Assembly: GCF_900100175.1 (NCBI RefSeq)
Contig: NZ_FNEM01000016.1
Location: 40,442-104,441, forward strand
Length of the DNA: 64,000 nt
From: Ferrimonas sediminum
Lineage (GTDB): Bacteria; Pseudomonadota; Gammaproteobacteria; Enterobacterales; Shewanellaceae
Direction of reading: 5' to 3'
The translations under genes were made by a program, and so were the position numbers. The notes beneath the pieces were generated by a model. It was not told the DNA's origin. It did no database searches and was given only the letters and a program-made list of their open reading frames with translations. How positions within the stretch are numbered: the stretch's first letter is position 1; every line of letters begins with the position of its first letter. Shown piece after piece: positions 1 to 10,648 of this stretch.

Positions 1-168
1 TTTCCGAGTCGATTTTAAAGCCGTTTCTATGCAATCACTGGTTTTTCAATCATTGCGTCTGCAAGCACTCCTGATACGCGCGGTTTGCATTGACTATACC
101 GCAGCATATTTTTTTGCCAGCTGACGACACGGCTGGTCACCAAGAACACGAGTACTTGAGGTAACGTA

Positions 169-1479
169 ATGCAAGTTTCTTTTGAAACCCTTGAAGGCCT
201 GGAACGCCGCCTGACTATTACCGTTGAGGCCGCTGAATTCGAGCCTAAAGTAACCGAAAAAATGAAGGCCGAAGCCAAGCGCGTACGTCTGGACGGTTTC
301 CGTCCTGGCAAGGTGCCAGTTTCTGTATTTAAGAAGCGCTACGGTGCCGCAATTCGCCAGGAAACCATGGGCGAACTGATGCAGCAGAAGTTCTTTGAAG
401 CCATCGTTGAGCAAAAGCTGAACCCAGCGGGTGCGCCACGTTTTGACGTGATCGCCAGCAACGAAGGTGAAGACCTGCAGTTTGCCGCTCTGTTTGAAGT
501 GTACCCAGAAGTTGAGCTTCAGGGTCTGAGCGACATCGAGATCGAAAAGCCGGTCTGCGACGTAACCGACGCTGATGTTGACACCATGATCGAAACTCTG
601 CGCACCCAGCACGCTACGTTTGAAGCGGCTGAGCGTGAAGCGGCGGACTCTGACAAGGTGAAACTGGACTTTGAAGGTTCCATCGACGGTGAAGCGTTTG
701 AAGGCGGTAAGTCCGAAGGTTTTGAACTGGTTCTGGGTTCCGGCCGTATGATCCCTGGTTTCGAAGACGGCATTCTGGGTAAGAAAGCCGGCGACGAATT
801 CAGCATCGACGTGACCTTCCCTGAAGAGTACCACGCTGAGAATCTGAAAGGTAAAGTGGCTCAGTTTGCCATCAAGCTGCACAGCGTTGATGCCCAGGTT
901 CTGCCTGAGCTGAACGACGAGTTCGTTGCCAAGTTTGGCATCGAAGAGGGTGGCCTGGACGCGCTGAAAGCGGAAATCCGTAAGAACATGGAGCGTGAAC
1001 TGAGCCAGGCTCTGAAAGCCAAGGTTAAAGAGCAAGCTCTGGACGGTCTGCTGAAGGCCAACGAGATCGACGTACCTAAGCCACTGGTTGAAGGCGAAAT
1101 CAACGTTCTGCGTCAGCAAGCGATGCAGCGCTTTGGTAACCAACAGGCTCAAAACATGCCTGAGCTGCCAGCCGAGCTGTTCACCGAGCAAGCCGAGCGT
1201 CGCGTTCGCGTTGGCCTGCTGCTGGGTGAAGTGATCAAGCAGAAAGAACTGAAAGTGGAAGACGAGCGCGTTAACGCCCTGATCGCTTCCATGGCATCTG
1301 CCTATGAAGATCCTCAGGAAGTTGTTGAATACTACAACAACAACCAGGAAATGATGCAGAACATGCGCAACGTTGCTCTGGAAGAGCAAGCGGTTGACGC
1401 CCTGATGGCGGATGCTAAAGTTTCTGATAAGGAAGTGAACTTCCAAGAGTTCATGAATCAACAACAGCCTAGCGCTTAA
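169..1479 (+). CDS. tig: Trigger factor, ribosome-associated chaperone
   Basis: Peptidyl-prolyl isomerase and chaperone that binds the ribosome exit tunnel and shields nascent chains in the cytoplasm. The 436 residues match the usual family length of about 430. The N-terminal ribosome-binding domain carries the FRPGKVP signature (residues 44-50). A central FKBP-type domain follows, with the [14 protein letters not shown] stretch near residue 168, and then a long helical C-terminal domain. The ATG is preceded by a GAGG Shine-Dalgarno. It lies directly upstream of clpP-clpX-lon, the arrangement found in most gammaproteobacteria. Confidence is high. Confidence 0.97.
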   Translation: MQVSFETLEGLERRLTITVEAAEFEPKVTEKMKAEAKRVRLDGFRPGKVPVSVFKKRYGAAIRQETMGELMQQKFFEAIVEQKLNPAGAPRFDVIASNEGEDLQFAALFEVYPEVELQGLSDIEIEKPVCDVTDADVDTMIETLRTQHATFEAAEREAADSDKVKLDFEGSIDGEAFEGGKSEGFELVLGSGRMIPGFEDGILGKKAGDEFSIDVTFPEEYHAENLKGKVAQFAIKLHSVDAQVLPELNDEFVAKFGIEEGGLDALKAEIRKNMERELSQALKAKVKEQALDGLLKANEIDVPKPLVEGEINVLRQQAMQRFGNQQAQNMPELPAELFTEQAERRVRVGLLLGEVIKQKELKVEDERVNALIASMASAYEDPQEVVEYYNNNQEMMQNMRNVALEEQAVDALMADAKVSDKEVNFQEFMNQQQPSA

Positions 1480-1485
1480 GTTGAT

Positions 1486-1514
1486 TTGACTTGGCCTGTC
1501 AGGCCAATCATATT
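1486..1514 (+). promoter_or_regulatory. Candidate sigma-70 promoter for clpP
   Basis: TTGACT (1486-1491), a 17-base spacer and CATATT (1509-1514) lie in the short gap between tig and clpP. The spacer contains a TTGGCCT/AGGCCAA inverted repeat, so weak termination of tig is also possible. Inferred from motif match only. Confidence 0.4.
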
Positions 1515-1570
1515 ATGGCTCGTATGGGGTTGTTCTCATGCGAGCCATTTTGTTAGGAAACGGATTGAAT

Positions 1571-2188
1571 ATGCAGCATTTGCTCGAATCTCCACTCAAT
1601 GCACTGGTCCCTATGGTGGTTGAACAAACCGCGAAAGGGGAGCGTTCATACGATATCTACTCCCGCCTGCTGAAAGAGCGTGTGATCTTCTTGACCGGCC
1701 AGGTTGAGGATCATATGGCGAATCTGGTGGTGGCCCAGTTACTGTTTCTGGAGTCCGAAAATCCGGATAAAGATATCTATCTGTACATCAACTCACCCGG
1801 TGGCTCGGTAACCGCAGGTATGTCGATTTATGACACCATGCAGTTTATCAAGCCGGACGTGAGCACGGTGTGCATGGGACAGGCGGCTTCCATGGGCGCC
1901 TTCCTGCTGGCCGGTGGAGCCAAGGGCAAGCGGCATGTACTGCCAAACTCCCGGGTGATGATTCACCAGCCGTTGGGTGGTTTCCAGGGGCAAGCCTCTG
2001 ATATCGCAATCCACGCTCAAGAGATCATTGGTATCAAGCAGAAGTTGAACACCTTGTTGGCTGAACATACCGGTCAGCCACTGGAGATCATCGAGCGTGA
2101 TACCGACCGTGATAACTTCATGAGTGCCAATGACGCCGTTGAATACGGCCTGGTCGATTCGGTGTTGACCAAGCGCGGCGTAGAGTAA
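1571..2188 (+). CDS. clpP: ATP-dependent Clp protease proteolytic subunit ClpP
   Basis: Serine peptidase that forms the tetradecameric barrel of ClpXP and ClpAP. With the start at 1571 it has 205 residues, close to E. coli ClpP (207). An in-frame ATG at 1538 would add 11 residues that do not look like the family, and AGGA lies just ahead of the 1571 ATG. The catalytic triad is visible as Ser107 (in GQAASMGA), His132 (in MIHQPLGG) and Asp181. The INSPGGSV stretch (73-80) is the oxyanion-hole region. clpX follows after 71 bp. Confidence 0.96.
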   Translation: MQHLLESPLNALVPMVVEQTAKGERSYDIYSRLLKERVIFLTGQVEDHMANLVVAQLLFLESENPDKDIYLYINSPGGSVTAGMSIYDTMQFIKPDVSTVCMGQAASMGAFLLAGGAKGKRHVLPNSRVMIHQPLGGFQGQASDIAIHAQEIIGIKQKLNTLLAEHTGQPLEIIERDTDRDNFMSANDAVEYGLVDSVLTKRGVE

Positions 2189-2259
2189 AGCAAAGCGGTC
2201 GCCGGTGGCATACACTGAAGGGTATGGTACGGCGACAGGCACAGTGATGAGGTAGCTGA

Positions 2260-3540
2260 ATGAGTGATATCTCCAAGGGAGACGGTGAAAACAGCAAACT
2301 TTTGTACTGCTCTTTCTGTGGAAAGAGCCAGCACGAAGTGCGTAAGCTGATTGCCGGCCCTTCTGTTTACATCTGTGACGAGTGTGTGGACCTGTGTAAC
2401 GATATTATTCGTGAAGAGGTCAAGGAGCTGGTGCCGAAGCGGGACAGTGATCGCCTGCCGACGCCCCATGAGATCCGCGCTCACCTGGATGATTATGTTA
2501 TTGGGCAGGGACAGGCGAAAAAAGTGCTGTCGGTTGCCGTTTACAACCACTATAAGCGACTGCGCCATGGCGGCGACAACGCCGAAGTGGAGCTGGGTAA
2601 GAGTAACATTCTGCTGATCGGTCCTACCGGTTCCGGTAAGACATTGTTGGCGGAAACTCTGGCCCGATTGCTGGATGTGCCGTTCACCATGGCCGATGCC
2701 ACCACCCTGACCGAAGCCGGTTATGTGGGTGAAGATGTGGAAAACATCATCCAGAAACTGCTGCAGAAGTGTGACTACGACGTAGAGAAAGCCCAGCGCG
2801 GCATCGTCTACATTGACGAGATTGACAAGATCTCCCGTAAGTCCGACAACCCCTCCATCACTCGGGATGTTTCCGGTGAGGGTGTGCAGCAGGCGTTGCT
2901 GAAGCTGATTGAAGGCACCGTGGCGGCGGTACCGCCTCAGGGTGGCCGTAAGCATCCACAGCAGGAGTTCCTGCAGGTAGACACCTCCAAGATTCTGTTT
3001 ATCTGTGGTGGCGCTTTTGCCGGATTGGACAAGGTGATTGAGCAGCGTGCGTTGACCGGAACCGGTATCGGCTTTGGTGCCGAGGTTCGCGGTAAGAACG
3101 ACACTCAGTCGCTGACCGAAACCTTCCAGCAGGTTGAGCCGGAAGATTTGGTCAAATACGGTTTGATCCCTGAGTTCATCGGTCGTCTGCCGGTGGTGGC
3201 TACCCTGGGTGAGCTGGATGAAGAAGCCTTGATCCAGATTCTGCAGGAACCAAAGAACTCGTTGACCAAGCAGTACGGTGCCTTGCTGGCACTGGAAGAT
3301 GTCGAACTGGAGTTCCGTGACGATGCATTGCGTGCCATTGCCGCCAAGGCGATGATACGTAAGACCGGTGCCCGTGGCCTGCGCTCCATCGTCGAAGGGG
3401 TACTGCTGGACACCATGTACGACCTGCCGTCCACTGAAAACGTCAGTAAGGTGGTGATCGATGAGTCTGTGATTAAAGGCGAATCGGCTCCCATTCTGAT
3501 TTACGATGGCTCCGACGCCCAGGCGGCCTCCGCTGAATAA
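2260..3540 (+). CDS. clpX: Clp protease ATP-binding subunit ClpX
   Basis: AAA+ unfoldase that recognises substrates such as SsrA-tagged proteins and feeds them to ClpP. Its 426 residues match the family. The N-terminal C4 zinc-binding domain is seen in YCSFCGKS and ICDECVDLC. Walker A is GPTGSGKT, the pore loop is GYVGEDVE and Walker B is VYIDEIDK. It forms the expected pair with clpP upstream and is closed by a strong terminator. Confidence 0.97.
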   Translation: MSDISKGDGENSKLLYCSFCGKSQHEVRKLIAGPSVYICDECVDLCNDIIREEVKELVPKRDSDRLPTPHEIRAHLDDYVIGQGQAKKVLSVAVYNHYKRLRHGGDNAEVELGKSNILLIGPTGSGKTLLAETLARLLDVPFTMADATTLTEAGYVGEDVENIIQKLLQKCDYDVEKAQRGIVYIDEIDKISRKSDNPSITRDVSGEGVQQALLKLIEGTVAAVPPQGGRKHPQQEFLQVDTSKILFICGGAFAGLDKVIEQRALTGTGIGFGAEVRGKNDTQSLTETFQQVEPEDLVKYGLIPEFIGRLPVVATLGELDEEALIQILQEPKNSLTKQYGALLALEDVELEFRDDALRAIAAKAMIRKTGARGLRSIVEGVLLDTMYDLPSTENVSKVVIDESVIKGESAPILIYDGSDAQAASAE

Positions 3541-3554
3541 GTCGGTAGCACATT

Positions 3555-3588
3555 GAAAAAAGGAGCCATTTTGGCTCCTTTTTTTTAT
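3555..3588 (+). terminator. Rho-independent terminator after clpX
   Basis: AAAAGGAGCC and GGCTCCTTTT pair around a short ATTTT loop and are followed by a run of T. Confidence 0.9.
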
Positions 3589-3609
3589 GCTTTACGTATT
3601 AATTAACGA

Positions 3610-3637
3610 TTGAAACTGGCTGTAACGCCCCCATATA
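3610..3637 (+). promoter_or_regulatory. Sigma-32 (heat-shock) promoter of lon
   Basis: TTGAAA at 3610-3615, a 13-base spacer and CCCCATATA at 3629-3637 match the established sigma-32 consensus CTTGAAA-N11-16-CCCCATNT. It lies 58 bp ahead of the lon start, which fits the known heat-shock control of lon in gammaproteobacteria. Confidence 0.75.
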
Positions 3638-3694
3638 CTGAATTATAGATAGCCTGTGTTTCCCACAGGCTGGTAGCTGAAATGGAATAGAGCC

Positions 3695-6043
3695 ATGACA
3701 ATAGAGCGCTCCGACCTTATCCATATCCCGGTTCTGCCATTGCGGGATGTGGTGGTCTACCCCCATATGGTGATCCCTTTATTTGTTGGTCGTGAAAAAT
3801 CGATCAGCTGTCTGGAAGCGGCAATGGAGCAAGACAAGCAGGTCTTGCTGGTGGCTCAGAAAGAAGCAGAGCTGGACGAACCCAGCATCGATGACGTGTA
3901 CCGGATGGGTACCGTGGCCTCCATCCTGCAGCTGTTGAAACTGCCCGACGGCACCGTCAAGGTGTTGGTGGAAGGCAGCCAGCGCGCGGAAGTTGAAACC
4001 TTTACCGATGAAGAGCCGTTTCTGGTGGCCAATGCCCGCTATGTGGCGACCGACCAGATGGACGAAAAGGAAGAGGAGGTGCTGGTCCGCACCGCCATTG
4101 GTCAGTTTGAAGGCTACATCAAGCTCAACAAGAAGATTCCGCCCGAGGTGCTGACCTCGCTCAACGGTATCGATGAAGCGGCGCGACTGGCAGACACCAT
4201 GGCGGCCCACATGCCGCTGAAGCTGGAAGAGAAGCAGGCTGTTCTGGAGATGGGGAACGTCACCGAACGCCTGGAATACCTGATGGCGATGATGGAGTCC
4301 GAGATCGACATCCTCCAGGTGGAGAAGAAGATTCGCAGCCGCGTTAAGAAGCAGATGGAGAAAAGTCAGCGCGAGTACTACCTCAACGAGCAGATGAAGG
4401 CGATCCAGAAAGAGCTGGGTGAGCTGGATGACGTGCCTGATGAGTTCGAAGCGCTGTCGAAAAAGATCGATGAAGCCGGTATGCCGGCCGAAGCCAAGGA
4501 GAAAACCGAGGCTGAGCTGAACAAGCTGAAGATGATGTCGCCGATGTCTGCCGAGGCCACGGTGGTGCGCAGTTACATCGACTGGATGATCAGCGTGCCC
4601 TGGACCAAGCGCAGTAAGGTGAAAAAGGACATCGCCCGCGCTCAGCAGATTTTGGATGCCGACCACTATGGTCTGGAGAAGGTCAAAGACCGCATTCTTG
4701 AGTACCTGGCGGTACAGTCGAGAGTGCGGCAGTTGAAGGGGCCGATTCTGTGCCTGGTGGGGCCTCCAGGGGTGGGTAAGACCTCATTGGGGCAGTCCAT
4801 TGCCCGGGCCACCGGACGCAAATACGTTCGCATGGCACTGGGGGGCGTGCGTGACGAAGCGGAGATTCGCGGTCACCGCCGTACCTATATTGGTTCACTG
4901 CCCGGCAAGCTGATTCAGAAGATGGCCAAGGTCGAGGTGAAAAACCCGCTGTTCCTGCTGGACGAGATCGACAAGATGAGCTCGGACATGCGCGGTGATC
5001 CGGCGTCGGCGCTGCTTGAGGTGCTGGATCCCGAGCAGAACAACGCCTTTAACGATCACTACCTGGAGGTGGATTATGACCTCTCGGACGTGATGTTTGT
5101 GGCCACCTCCAACTCCATGAACATTCCGGGGCCGCTGCTGGATCGCATGGAAGTGATTCGCCTGTCCGGTTACACCGAAGATGAAAAACTCAACATCGCC
5201 AAGCAGCATCTGCTGGCCAAGCAGCTGAAGCGCAATGGCCTCAAGGCGGGTGAGCTGACCATCGATGACGGTGCCATCATGGGCATTATCCGTTACTACA
5301 CCCGCGAAGCGGGGGTACGTAGCCTGGAGCGTGAAATCTCCAAGGTGTGCCGTAAGGCGGTGAAGCAGTTGTTGTTGGATAAGAAGCTGAAATCGGTGAC
5401 GGTGGACGGCGATAATATCAAGGAATATCTGGGTGTTCAGCGCTTTGACTATGGAAAAGCCGAGCAAAATAACCAGGTCGGTCAGGTGGTTGGTCTGGCC
5501 TGGACCGAAGTGGGCGGCGATCTGCTGACCATTGAAGCGACCTCGGTACCGGGTAAAGGCAAGCTGGCCTATACCGGCTCCCTGGGCGATGTGATGCAGG
5601 AATCGATTCAGGCGGCGATGACGGTGGTGCGCTCCCGGGCCGAGAAGCTGAGGATTAATCCGGATTTCTATGAAAAACGGGACATCCATGTACACGTTCC
5701 CGAAGGGGCAACGCCGAAAGACGGGCCGTCTGCGGGCATCGCCATGTGCACCTCACTGGTGTCCAGTTTGACCGGAAATCCGGTCAAAGCCGACGTCGCC
5801 ATGACCGGTGAAATTACCCTTCGGGGTGAGGTGTTGCCCATTGGCGGATTGAAGGAAAAACTGCTGGCCGCACACCGCGGTGGGATAAAAACCGTACTGA
5901 TCCCTAAGGAAAATGAACGTGATTTGGAAGAGATTCCGGACAACGTTAAGAAGGATTTGGCCATCCATCCGGTGCAATGGATTGACGAAGTTCTCAATCT
6001 GGCACTGGAAAATCCACCGGAAGGCTTTGTTTCAGTGGCGTAA
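3695..6043 (+). CDS. lon: ATP-dependent endopeptidase La (Lon)
   Basis: Cytoplasmic AAA+ serine protease that degrades misfolded and regulatory proteins. The 782 residues match E. coli Lon (784). The N-terminal substrate-binding domain begins with [16 protein letters not shown], followed by a coiled region. Walker A is GPPGVGKTS and Walker B is FLLDEIDK. The C-terminal protease domain carries the Ser of KDGPSAGIA and the Lys of [10 protein letters not shown], the family's catalytic dyad. It has its own heat-shock-type promoter and terminator. Confidence 0.97.
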   Translation: MTIERSDLIHIPVLPLRDVVVYPHMVIPLFVGREKSISCLEAAMEQDKQVLLVAQKEAELDEPSIDDVYRMGTVASILQLLKLPDGTVKVLVEGSQRAEVETFTDEEPFLVANARYVATDQMDEKEEEVLVRTAIGQFEGYIKLNKKIPPEVLTSLNGIDEAARLADTMAAHMPLKLEEKQAVLEMGNVTERLEYLMAMMESEIDILQVEKKIRSRVKKQMEKSQREYYLNEQMKAIQKELGELDDVPDEFEALSKKIDEAGMPAEAKEKTEAELNKLKMMSPMSAEATVVRSYIDWMISVPWTKRSKVKKDIARAQQILDADHYGLEKVKDRILEYLAVQSRVRQLKGPILCLVGPPGVGKTSLGQSIARATGRKYVRMALGGVRDEAEIRGHRRTYIGSLPGKLIQKMAKVEVKNPLFLLDEIDKMSSDMRGDPASALLEVLDPEQNNAFNDHYLEVDYDLSDVMFVATSNSMNIPGPLLDRMEVIRLSGYTEDEKLNIAKQHLLAKQLKRNGLKAGELTIDDGAIMGIIRYYTREAGVRSLEREISKVCRKAVKQLLLDKKLKSVTVDGDNIKEYLGVQRFDYGKAEQNNQVGQVVGLAWTEVGGDLLTIEATSVPGKGKLAYTGSLGDVMQESIQAAMTVVRSRAEKLRINPDFYEKRDIHVHVPEGATPKDGPSAGIAMCTSLVSSLTGNPVKADVAMTGEITLRGEVLPIGGLKEKLLAAHRGGIKTVLIPKENERDLEEIPDNVKKDLAIHPVQWIDEVLNLALENPPEGFVSVA

Positions 6044-6060
6044 TCTTGGTCATTAATCAA

Positions 6061-6097
6061 CAAAAATGCGCTTTTTTATGAGCGCATTTTTGTTTTA
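6061..6097 (+). terminator. Rho-independent terminator after lon
   Basis: AAAATGCGCT and AGCGCATTTT pair around TTTTTATG and are followed by TGTTTT. Confidence 0.88.
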
Positions 6098-6240
6098 GGT
6101 CGAAAAACCGAAAAAAGGGCTTTTCAATCTCGATTTCCATGTGTAGTGTATGTTTTGAACCAAGGCTCAGTGCGCTAAAAAGCGCGGCATGACTGGCTTT
6201 GAGCGGTATCCTGATTAGGAAATTGTGGTTCTCTGAATGC

Positions 6241-6269
6241 TTGAACTTTGAATTTAGGCTTGATATAAA
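6241..6269 (+). promoter_or_regulatory. Sigma-70 promoter of hupB
   Basis: TTGAAC (6241-6246), a 17-base spacer and TATAAA (6264-6269) give a near-consensus promoter about 65 bp ahead of the hupB start. Transcripts from it may read on into the tRNA-Asp gene. Confidence 0.7.
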
Positions 6270-6334
6270 ACTCTCCGCAGACCGCGCTAGCGATGGAATG
6301 GCGACGGCGCAAAATTAGAATTGAAGGGGATGAA

Positions 6335-6607
6335 ATGAACAAATCTCAATTGATCGATCAAATTGCTTCTGGTGCTGATATCTCTAAAGCAGCAGCCAGC
6401 CGTGCTTTGGACTCTTTCATTGAAGCAATCACCGACACTCTGAAAGAGGGTGACAAGATCTCTCTGGTAGGTTTCGGTACTTTTGAAGTACGCGAGCGCG
6501 CAGAGCGTACTGGTCGTAACCCACAAACTGGTGAAGAGATCAAGATCGCTGCGGCGAAGATCCCTGCATTTAAAGCCGGTAAAGCGCTAAAAGACGCGGT
6601 AAACTAA
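6335..6607 (+). CDS. hupB: DNA-binding protein HU-beta
   Basis: Small nucleoid protein that bends DNA as a dimer. It has 90 residues from [11 protein letters not shown] to KDAVN. An upstream in-frame ATG at 6293 would add 14 unlikely residues, whereas GAAGGGG sits correctly ahead of 6335. The [12 protein letters not shown] segment is the HU/IHF DNA-binding arm. Its position between lon and ppiD is the normal hupB locus, which supports the beta paralogue. Confidence 0.96.
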   Translation: MNKSQLIDQIASGADISKAAASRALDSFIEAITDTLKEGDKISLVGFGTFEVRERAERTGRNPQTGEEIKIAAAKIPAFKAGKALKDAVN

Positions 6608-6617
6608 ACAACCAGAA

Positions 6618-6650
6618 AGCGCTCAGCGACACAATCGTGAGCGTTTTTTA
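6618..6650 (+). terminator. Terminator after hupB
   Basis: CGCTCA (6620-6625) pairs with TGAGCG (6638-6643) and is followed by TTTTTT. The loop is 12 bases, so some readthrough into the tRNA six bases further on is likely. Confidence 0.7.
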
Positions 6651-6655
6651 GTTTC

Positions 6656-6732
6656 GGAGTGGTAGTTCAGTTGGTTAGAATACCGGCCTGTCACGCCGGG
6701 GGTCGCGGGTTCGAGTCCCGTCTACTCCGCCA
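6656..6732 (+). tRNA. tRNA-Asp (anticodon GTC)
   Basis: A 77-base cloverleaf. The acceptor stem GGAGTGG pairs with CTACTCC, with one G-T pair, before discriminator G and an encoded CCA. The D-loop contains AGTTGGTTAGA. The anticodon GTC is at 6690-6692 in the loop CTGTCAC, and the T-arm has GGTTCGAGTCC. It lies directly after hupB, so it may be co-transcribed. Confidence 0.97.
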
Positions 6733-6742
6733 GTTTTTTATT

Positions 6743-6771
6743 AAAAGGCGCATCAACGATGCGCTTTTTTT
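6743..6771 (+). terminator. Terminator after tRNA-Asp
   Basis: GCGCATC, loop AAC, GATGCGC and seven T residues. Confidence 0.9.
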
Positions 6772-6831
6772 ATAGGTACCAAGCTGCGATTTGGTATTAC
6801 CCGTTCTAGCTCGATCCAGAAGAGACATCAG

Positions 6832-8691
6832 ATGTTAGAGAAAATTCGTGAAGGGTCACAGGGTGGCGCCGCCAAGATCATTTTGGGCGCAGTGATTCTC
6901 TCATTCGCGTTGTCAGGTATTTACAGCTACTTGGGCTCAGGTGCCCAGGTAAATGCTGTGACCGTCAACGGTGAAGATATTACCCGCTATGATTTGGATA
7001 AGGCACTGCAGAACGAGCAGGGCCGCCTGCGCCAGCAGATGGGCGAGATGTTCGATACCTTGTCTGCCGATGCGAACTGGATGGCCAGCGTGCGCCAGTC
7101 CGTGCTGGAGCGCATGATTGCCGAACGTCTGATTGATCAAAAGGCCAAAGACCTGGGTCTGCGCGTTTCTGATGAGCAGATTAAGCAGGCCATTGTTGTG
7201 ATGCCCGAGTTCCAGCAGGACGGGGTGTTCAACAACGACCGCTACCAGGCCGTGCTGCGTCAGGTCAACATGACGCCGGATCAGCTGGCCACCATGATCG
7301 GTCGCGATATGGTTCGTAACCAACTGTTGCGCACTCTGCTTGGCAGCGAGATTGTCACTACCGAGCAGGCGCTGAGCCTGGTGTCATTGCAGCAGCAGCA
7401 GCGTGATTTCCGTTACCTGACCATTGCCAAGGCCGACTTTGAAGCCGGTGTTGCCATCAGCGATGAGCAGATTCAGGCGTTCTATGACAAGAACCTGGAC
7501 CGCTTTGCTACCGCCGAGCAGGTGAGCCTGGAGTACGTCGAACTGACGGTTGAGCAGTTGATGAAGGACGTGGATGCCTCCGAAGAGGCGATTCAGGCCT
7601 ACTACGATGGCCATCAGAACCTGTACCAGAAGCCGGAGCGCCGTCTGGCAGCCCACATTCTGATCGAGGGTGACGATGACGCCGCCAAAGCCAAGGCGGA
7701 CGATGCCCTGGCTCGTATCCGCGGTGGTGAGAGCTTTGCTGAGGTGGCTAAGACTGCCTCCGATGACTTCTCCGCCGACAATGGCGGTGAGTTGGACTGG
7801 TTTGAGCAAGGGGTGATGGATCCGGAGTTTGACCAGGCCCTTTTTGGCCAGGATAAAGGTCAGGTTTCCGAGGTTCTGAAGACCGATTACGGCTACCAGA
7901 TTGTTCTGACTAAAGATGTTGAAACCGGTGCCGTGGCGCCGCTTGCCGAGGTTCGCGCCGACATCGAGACCGCGGTGAAGTCTGAGCAGGCCCAGGAGCG
8001 CTTCTACGAGCTGCAACAACTGCTGGCCGATGTCAGCTTCCAGATCCCCGAAAACCTGGAAGATGCCGCGCTGGAAGTGGGTGGTGAGGTGAAGAGCACC
8101 GAACTGTTCAACCGCTTCGATGCACCGGCGCCGTTTAGCGATCCGAAAGTGCTGAACGCGGCGTTTTCCGATGCCGTGGTGCTGGACAACATGAACAGCG
8201 ACATCATCGAGCTGGAGAGCGGTCATGTGCTGGTGGTGAGAGCCAAGGACTACAAGCCAGCAGGAACCCAGCCTCTGGTCGAGGTTCGTGACCAGATCCA
8301 GGCCCAGTTGGTGGCGGAAGAAGCCTCCGCACAGGCTAAAGTTGCCGCAGAGGCCAAGTTGGCCGAGCTGAAGTCCGGCTCCGAGTTGGACGGCATGGTG
8401 GCCGTGGACGCCATGGGCCGCATGGGCAGCGCCGAGGTGGATGGCCAGCTGGTTCAGCAGGTGTTTGCCATGGCCAAACCGGCCGGGGGCAGCTCCTACG
8501 CAGCGATTCAGATGAGCAGCGGTGATTACGCCGTTGTGGCTCTGGATAAGGTCAGTGCCGGCGATGCCGACGCCCAGCTTGCAGAAAGCCTGAAGCTGCG
8601 CATGGCCAGCATGATGGGACAGGGCAGCTACCAGGCTCTGGTGGCTGCACTGCGCGCCAACGCCGACATCAGCTATCCTGTAGCTGAGTAA
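6832..8691 (+). CDS. ppiD: Periplasmic folding chaperone PpiD (SurA_N/parvulin)
   Basis: Inner-membrane-anchored periplasmic chaperone near the Sec translocon that helps outer-membrane proteins fold. The 619 residues are near the E. coli length (623). A single N-terminal membrane anchor (about residues 16-36, AKIILGAVILSFALSGIYSYLG) precedes a SurA-like N domain. A parvulin domain spans about 265-365, with AAHILIEGDDD and GGELDWFEQGVM. The C-terminal part is helical and chaperone-like. Its place after hupB is the conserved locus. Confidence 0.93.
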   Translation: MLEKIREGSQGGAAKIILGAVILSFALSGIYSYLGSGAQVNAVTVNGEDITRYDLDKALQNEQGRLRQQMGEMFDTLSADANWMASVRQSVLERMIAERLIDQKAKDLGLRVSDEQIKQAIVVMPEFQQDGVFNNDRYQAVLRQVNMTPDQLATMIGRDMVRNQLLRTLLGSEIVTTEQALSLVSLQQQQRDFRYLTIAKADFEAGVAISDEQIQAFYDKNLDRFATAEQVSLEYVELTVEQLMKDVDASEEAIQAYYDGHQNLYQKPERRLAAHILIEGDDDAAKAKADDALARIRGGESFAEVAKTASDDFSADNGGELDWFEQGVMDPEFDQALFGQDKGQVSEVLKTDYGYQIVLTKDVETGAVAPLAEVRADIETAVKSEQAQERFYELQQLLADVSFQIPENLEDAALEVGGEVKSTELFNRFDAPAPFSDPKVLNAAFSDAVVLDNMNSDIIELESGHVLVVRAKDYKPAGTQPLVEVRDQIQAQLVAEEASAQAKVAAEAKLAELKSGSELDGMVAVDAMGRMGSAEVDGQLVQQVFAMAKPAGGSSYAAIQMSSGDYAVVALDKVSAGDADAQLAESLKLRMASMMGQGSYQALVAALRANADISYPVAE

Positions 8692-8736
8692 GCCTTCAGG
8701 CCAGGCGGACCGGCAATGCCGGTCAATCTGCAATAC

Positions 8737-8770
8737 CACAAGCGCAGCCTCGGCTGCGCTTGTCGTTTGT
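8737..8770 (+). terminator. Terminator-like hairpin after ppiD
   Basis: ACAAGCGCAGC pairs with GCTGCGCTTGT around CCTCGG, but the following T run is weak (CGTTTG). Confidence 0.5.
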
Positions 8771-8914
8771 GGGGCGGGATGGATGGTCGGATGTGCCAGC
8801 TTTTCCTTTTCGTTATCATCGCTTTTGGATAAGCTTGCCTGAAAAATTTCTACTGTGGCCCGAACGGGGCGCGATCGCCTGCCAATGTGCAGGAACAAAC
8901 CAAAGGAATATCGG

Positions 8915-10117
8915 ATGATCATCAAGCCAAAAATTCGCGGTTTTATCTGTACCACTACTCACCCGCTTGGCTGTGAGCGCAATGTACAAGAGCAGATCGC
9001 CTACACCCAGGCCAAGGGCGCTATCGCCAAGGGGCCAAAGCGGGTTTTGGTCATCGGCTCCTCCAGTGGCTACGGCCTCTCCTCCCGGATTGCGGCGGCG
9101 TTCGGCAGTAATGCCGCGACCATCGGGGTGTTCTTTGAAAAGCCGGCCACCGAGAGGAAGCCGGGAACCGCGGGCTGGCACAACGCCGCCGCTTTCGACA
9201 AGCTGGCCCACGAAGCAGGCTTGTATGCCAAGAGCCTCAACGGCGATGCGTTCAGTCACGAAGCCAAGCAGAAGACCATCGACCTGATCAAGGCGGACTT
9301 GGGACAGGTCGACATGGTGGTTTACTCGCTGGCATCACCGGTGCGTAAAATGCCGGACACCGGTGAAGTGGTTCGCTCGGTGCTGAAGCCAAAGGGGGAG
9401 ACTTACACCGCCACGGCGGTAGACACCAACAAGGACACCCTGTTTGAAGCGTCCATCGAGCCGGCGACCGAAGAGGAGATCGCCGCCACCAAGACGGTGA
9501 TGGGCGGCGAAGACTGGGAGCTGTGGATCAATGCCTTGTCCGATGCCGGTGTTCTGGCACAGGGCTGTAAGACCGTTGCCTACAGCTACATCGGTACCGA
9601 GATTACCTGGCCCATCTACTGGGATGGCGCTTTGGGAGATGCCAAAAAGGATCTCGACCGTGCCGCTCATTCGTTGGACAGCCAGCTGAGCAACATCGGT
9701 GGCAGCGCCAACGTGGCGGTGCTGAAGTCGGTGGTGACTCAGGCCAGCTCCGCCATCCCGGTAATGCCTCTGTATATTGCCATGGTGTTTAAGAAGATGC
9801 GTGAAGAGGGGGTCCATGAAGGTTGCATGGAGCAGATCTACCGCATGTTCAATGAGCGCCTGTACAAAGAGGATGGCAGCGCTGCCGAGGTGGATGAGTC
9901 CAATCGCCTGCGCCTGGATGATCTGGAGCTTCGCGAAGACATTCAGGCCCATTGCCGTGATCTGTGGAGTAAGCTGACGAATGAGAACCTGGCTGAACTG
10001 ACCGATTACGTTCAGTACAAGGAGGAGTTCCTTAACCTGTTTGGTTTCGGTGTTGACGGCGTCGATTACGAGGCTGACGTTAACCCGCTGGTGGAGTTTG
10101 ATGTCATCGACATCTGA
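8915..10117 (+). CDS. fabV: Trans-2-enoyl-ACP (CoA) reductase FabV, NADH-dependent
   Basis: Catalyses the last step of the fatty acid elongation cycle, reducing trans-2-enoyl-ACP with NADH. FabV is the triclosan-tolerant alternative to FabI. With the start at 8915 it has 400 residues, the usual size. The N-terminus [20 protein letters not shown] is typical. The Rossmann glycine motif is [19 protein letters not shown], and the active-site Y-x8-K is [11 protein letters not shown] start at 8855 would add 20 atypical residues. ppiD-fabV adjacency is known in Shewanella relatives. Confidence 0.96.
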   Translation: MIIKPKIRGFICTTTHPLGCERNVQEQIAYTQAKGAIAKGPKRVLVIGSSSGYGLSSRIAAAFGSNAATIGVFFEKPATERKPGTAGWHNAAAFDKLAHEAGLYAKSLNGDAFSHEAKQKTIDLIKADLGQVDMVVYSLASPVRKMPDTGEVVRSVLKPKGETYTATAVDTNKDTLFEASIEPATEEEIAATKTVMGGEDWELWINALSDAGVLAQGCKTVAYSYIGTEITWPIYWDGALGDAKKDLDRAAHSLDSQLSNIGGSANVAVLKSVVTQASSAIPVMPLYIAMVFKKMREEGVHEGCMEQIYRMFNERLYKEDGSAAEVDESNRLRLDDLELREDIQAHCRDLWSKLTNENLAELTDYVQYKEEFLNLFGFGVDGVDYEADVNPLVEFDVIDI

Positions 10118-10128
10118 GCCTGACCGCC

Positions 10129-10162
10129 TGAAAAAAAACCGCCGTCTGGCGGTTTTTTTATG
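10129..10162. terminator. Bidirectional terminator between fabV and a convergent gene
   Basis: An A-rich run, ACCGCC, loop GTCT, GGCGGT and a T run. It can serve fabV on the plus strand and the small gene on the minus strand. Confidence 0.88.
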
Positions 10163-10538
10163 GCTGCGGTTTGGCGGCCAGATGATCGAAGTGGGCGTGG
10201 TCGTTGCAACAGAAACTGGCCAGCAACACCTTGGGCACCGGAGAAAAGGGCTCGGTATTGGCCGACAGGTAATCGGCCTCGACGTCGGCAATGGGGCGAA
10301 TCCCCATCTCAGGCTGGCTGAGACCGGGATAGCGGAAGTCCACCAGCCGCTGCTGCCACTCGACCCAGTAGTGAGGCGTGTCGCCAAGCTGCCGGTGCTG
10401 GCCGCATTTCAGTTGCCATGGCTGGTTGTGATGGTCGAGCAGGCTGGCCACCACCTGGCTCAGTCTCTCAGACGTCAGTGTCTGGGTCTGCAGGGCAAAC
10501 AGGTGGTTAAGCAGATCGTCAGGGGAAAACAGCATCAT
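10158..10538 (-). CDS. Hypothetical 126-residue protein
   Basis: I do not recognise this gene. It encodes 126 residues from MMLFSPDDLLNHLF, with no signal peptide or membrane segment. The segment CGQHRQLGDTPHYWVEWQQR followed by LVDFRYP recalls the His and Asp motifs of papain-fold (arylamine N-acetyltransferase or transglutaminase-like) proteins, but the spacing is not diagnostic. The C-terminus is rich in Cys and His (FCCNDHAHFDH). An upstream in-frame ATG at 10559 is an alternative start; neither start has a strong ribosome site. It may share a transcript with the large minus-strand gene upstream, whose stop is 110 bp away. Confidence 0.6.
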   Translation of the reverse strand: MMLFSPDDLLNHLFALQTQTLTSERLSQVVASLLDHHNQPWQLKCGQHRQLGDTPHYWVEWQQRLVDFRYPGLSQPEMGIRPIADVEADYLSANTEPFSPVPKVLLASFCCNDHAHFDHLAAKPQP

Positions 10539-10648
10539 GGTCCGGGCCGGTGGTTGCATCGCTCGCACAGGGTAGCCTGCCCAGGGCCGCGCGCCAACCC
10601 CTTTCTGGGTAGAGTTGGTGAGAGGCTGAGGGCGTTGGCCACCGAAGG

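Noticed and set aside
94..1464. A 456-codon minus-strand frame opposite tig
   Set aside because: It mirrors trigger factor; the His/Phe/Gln-rich translation is typical of an antisense frame.
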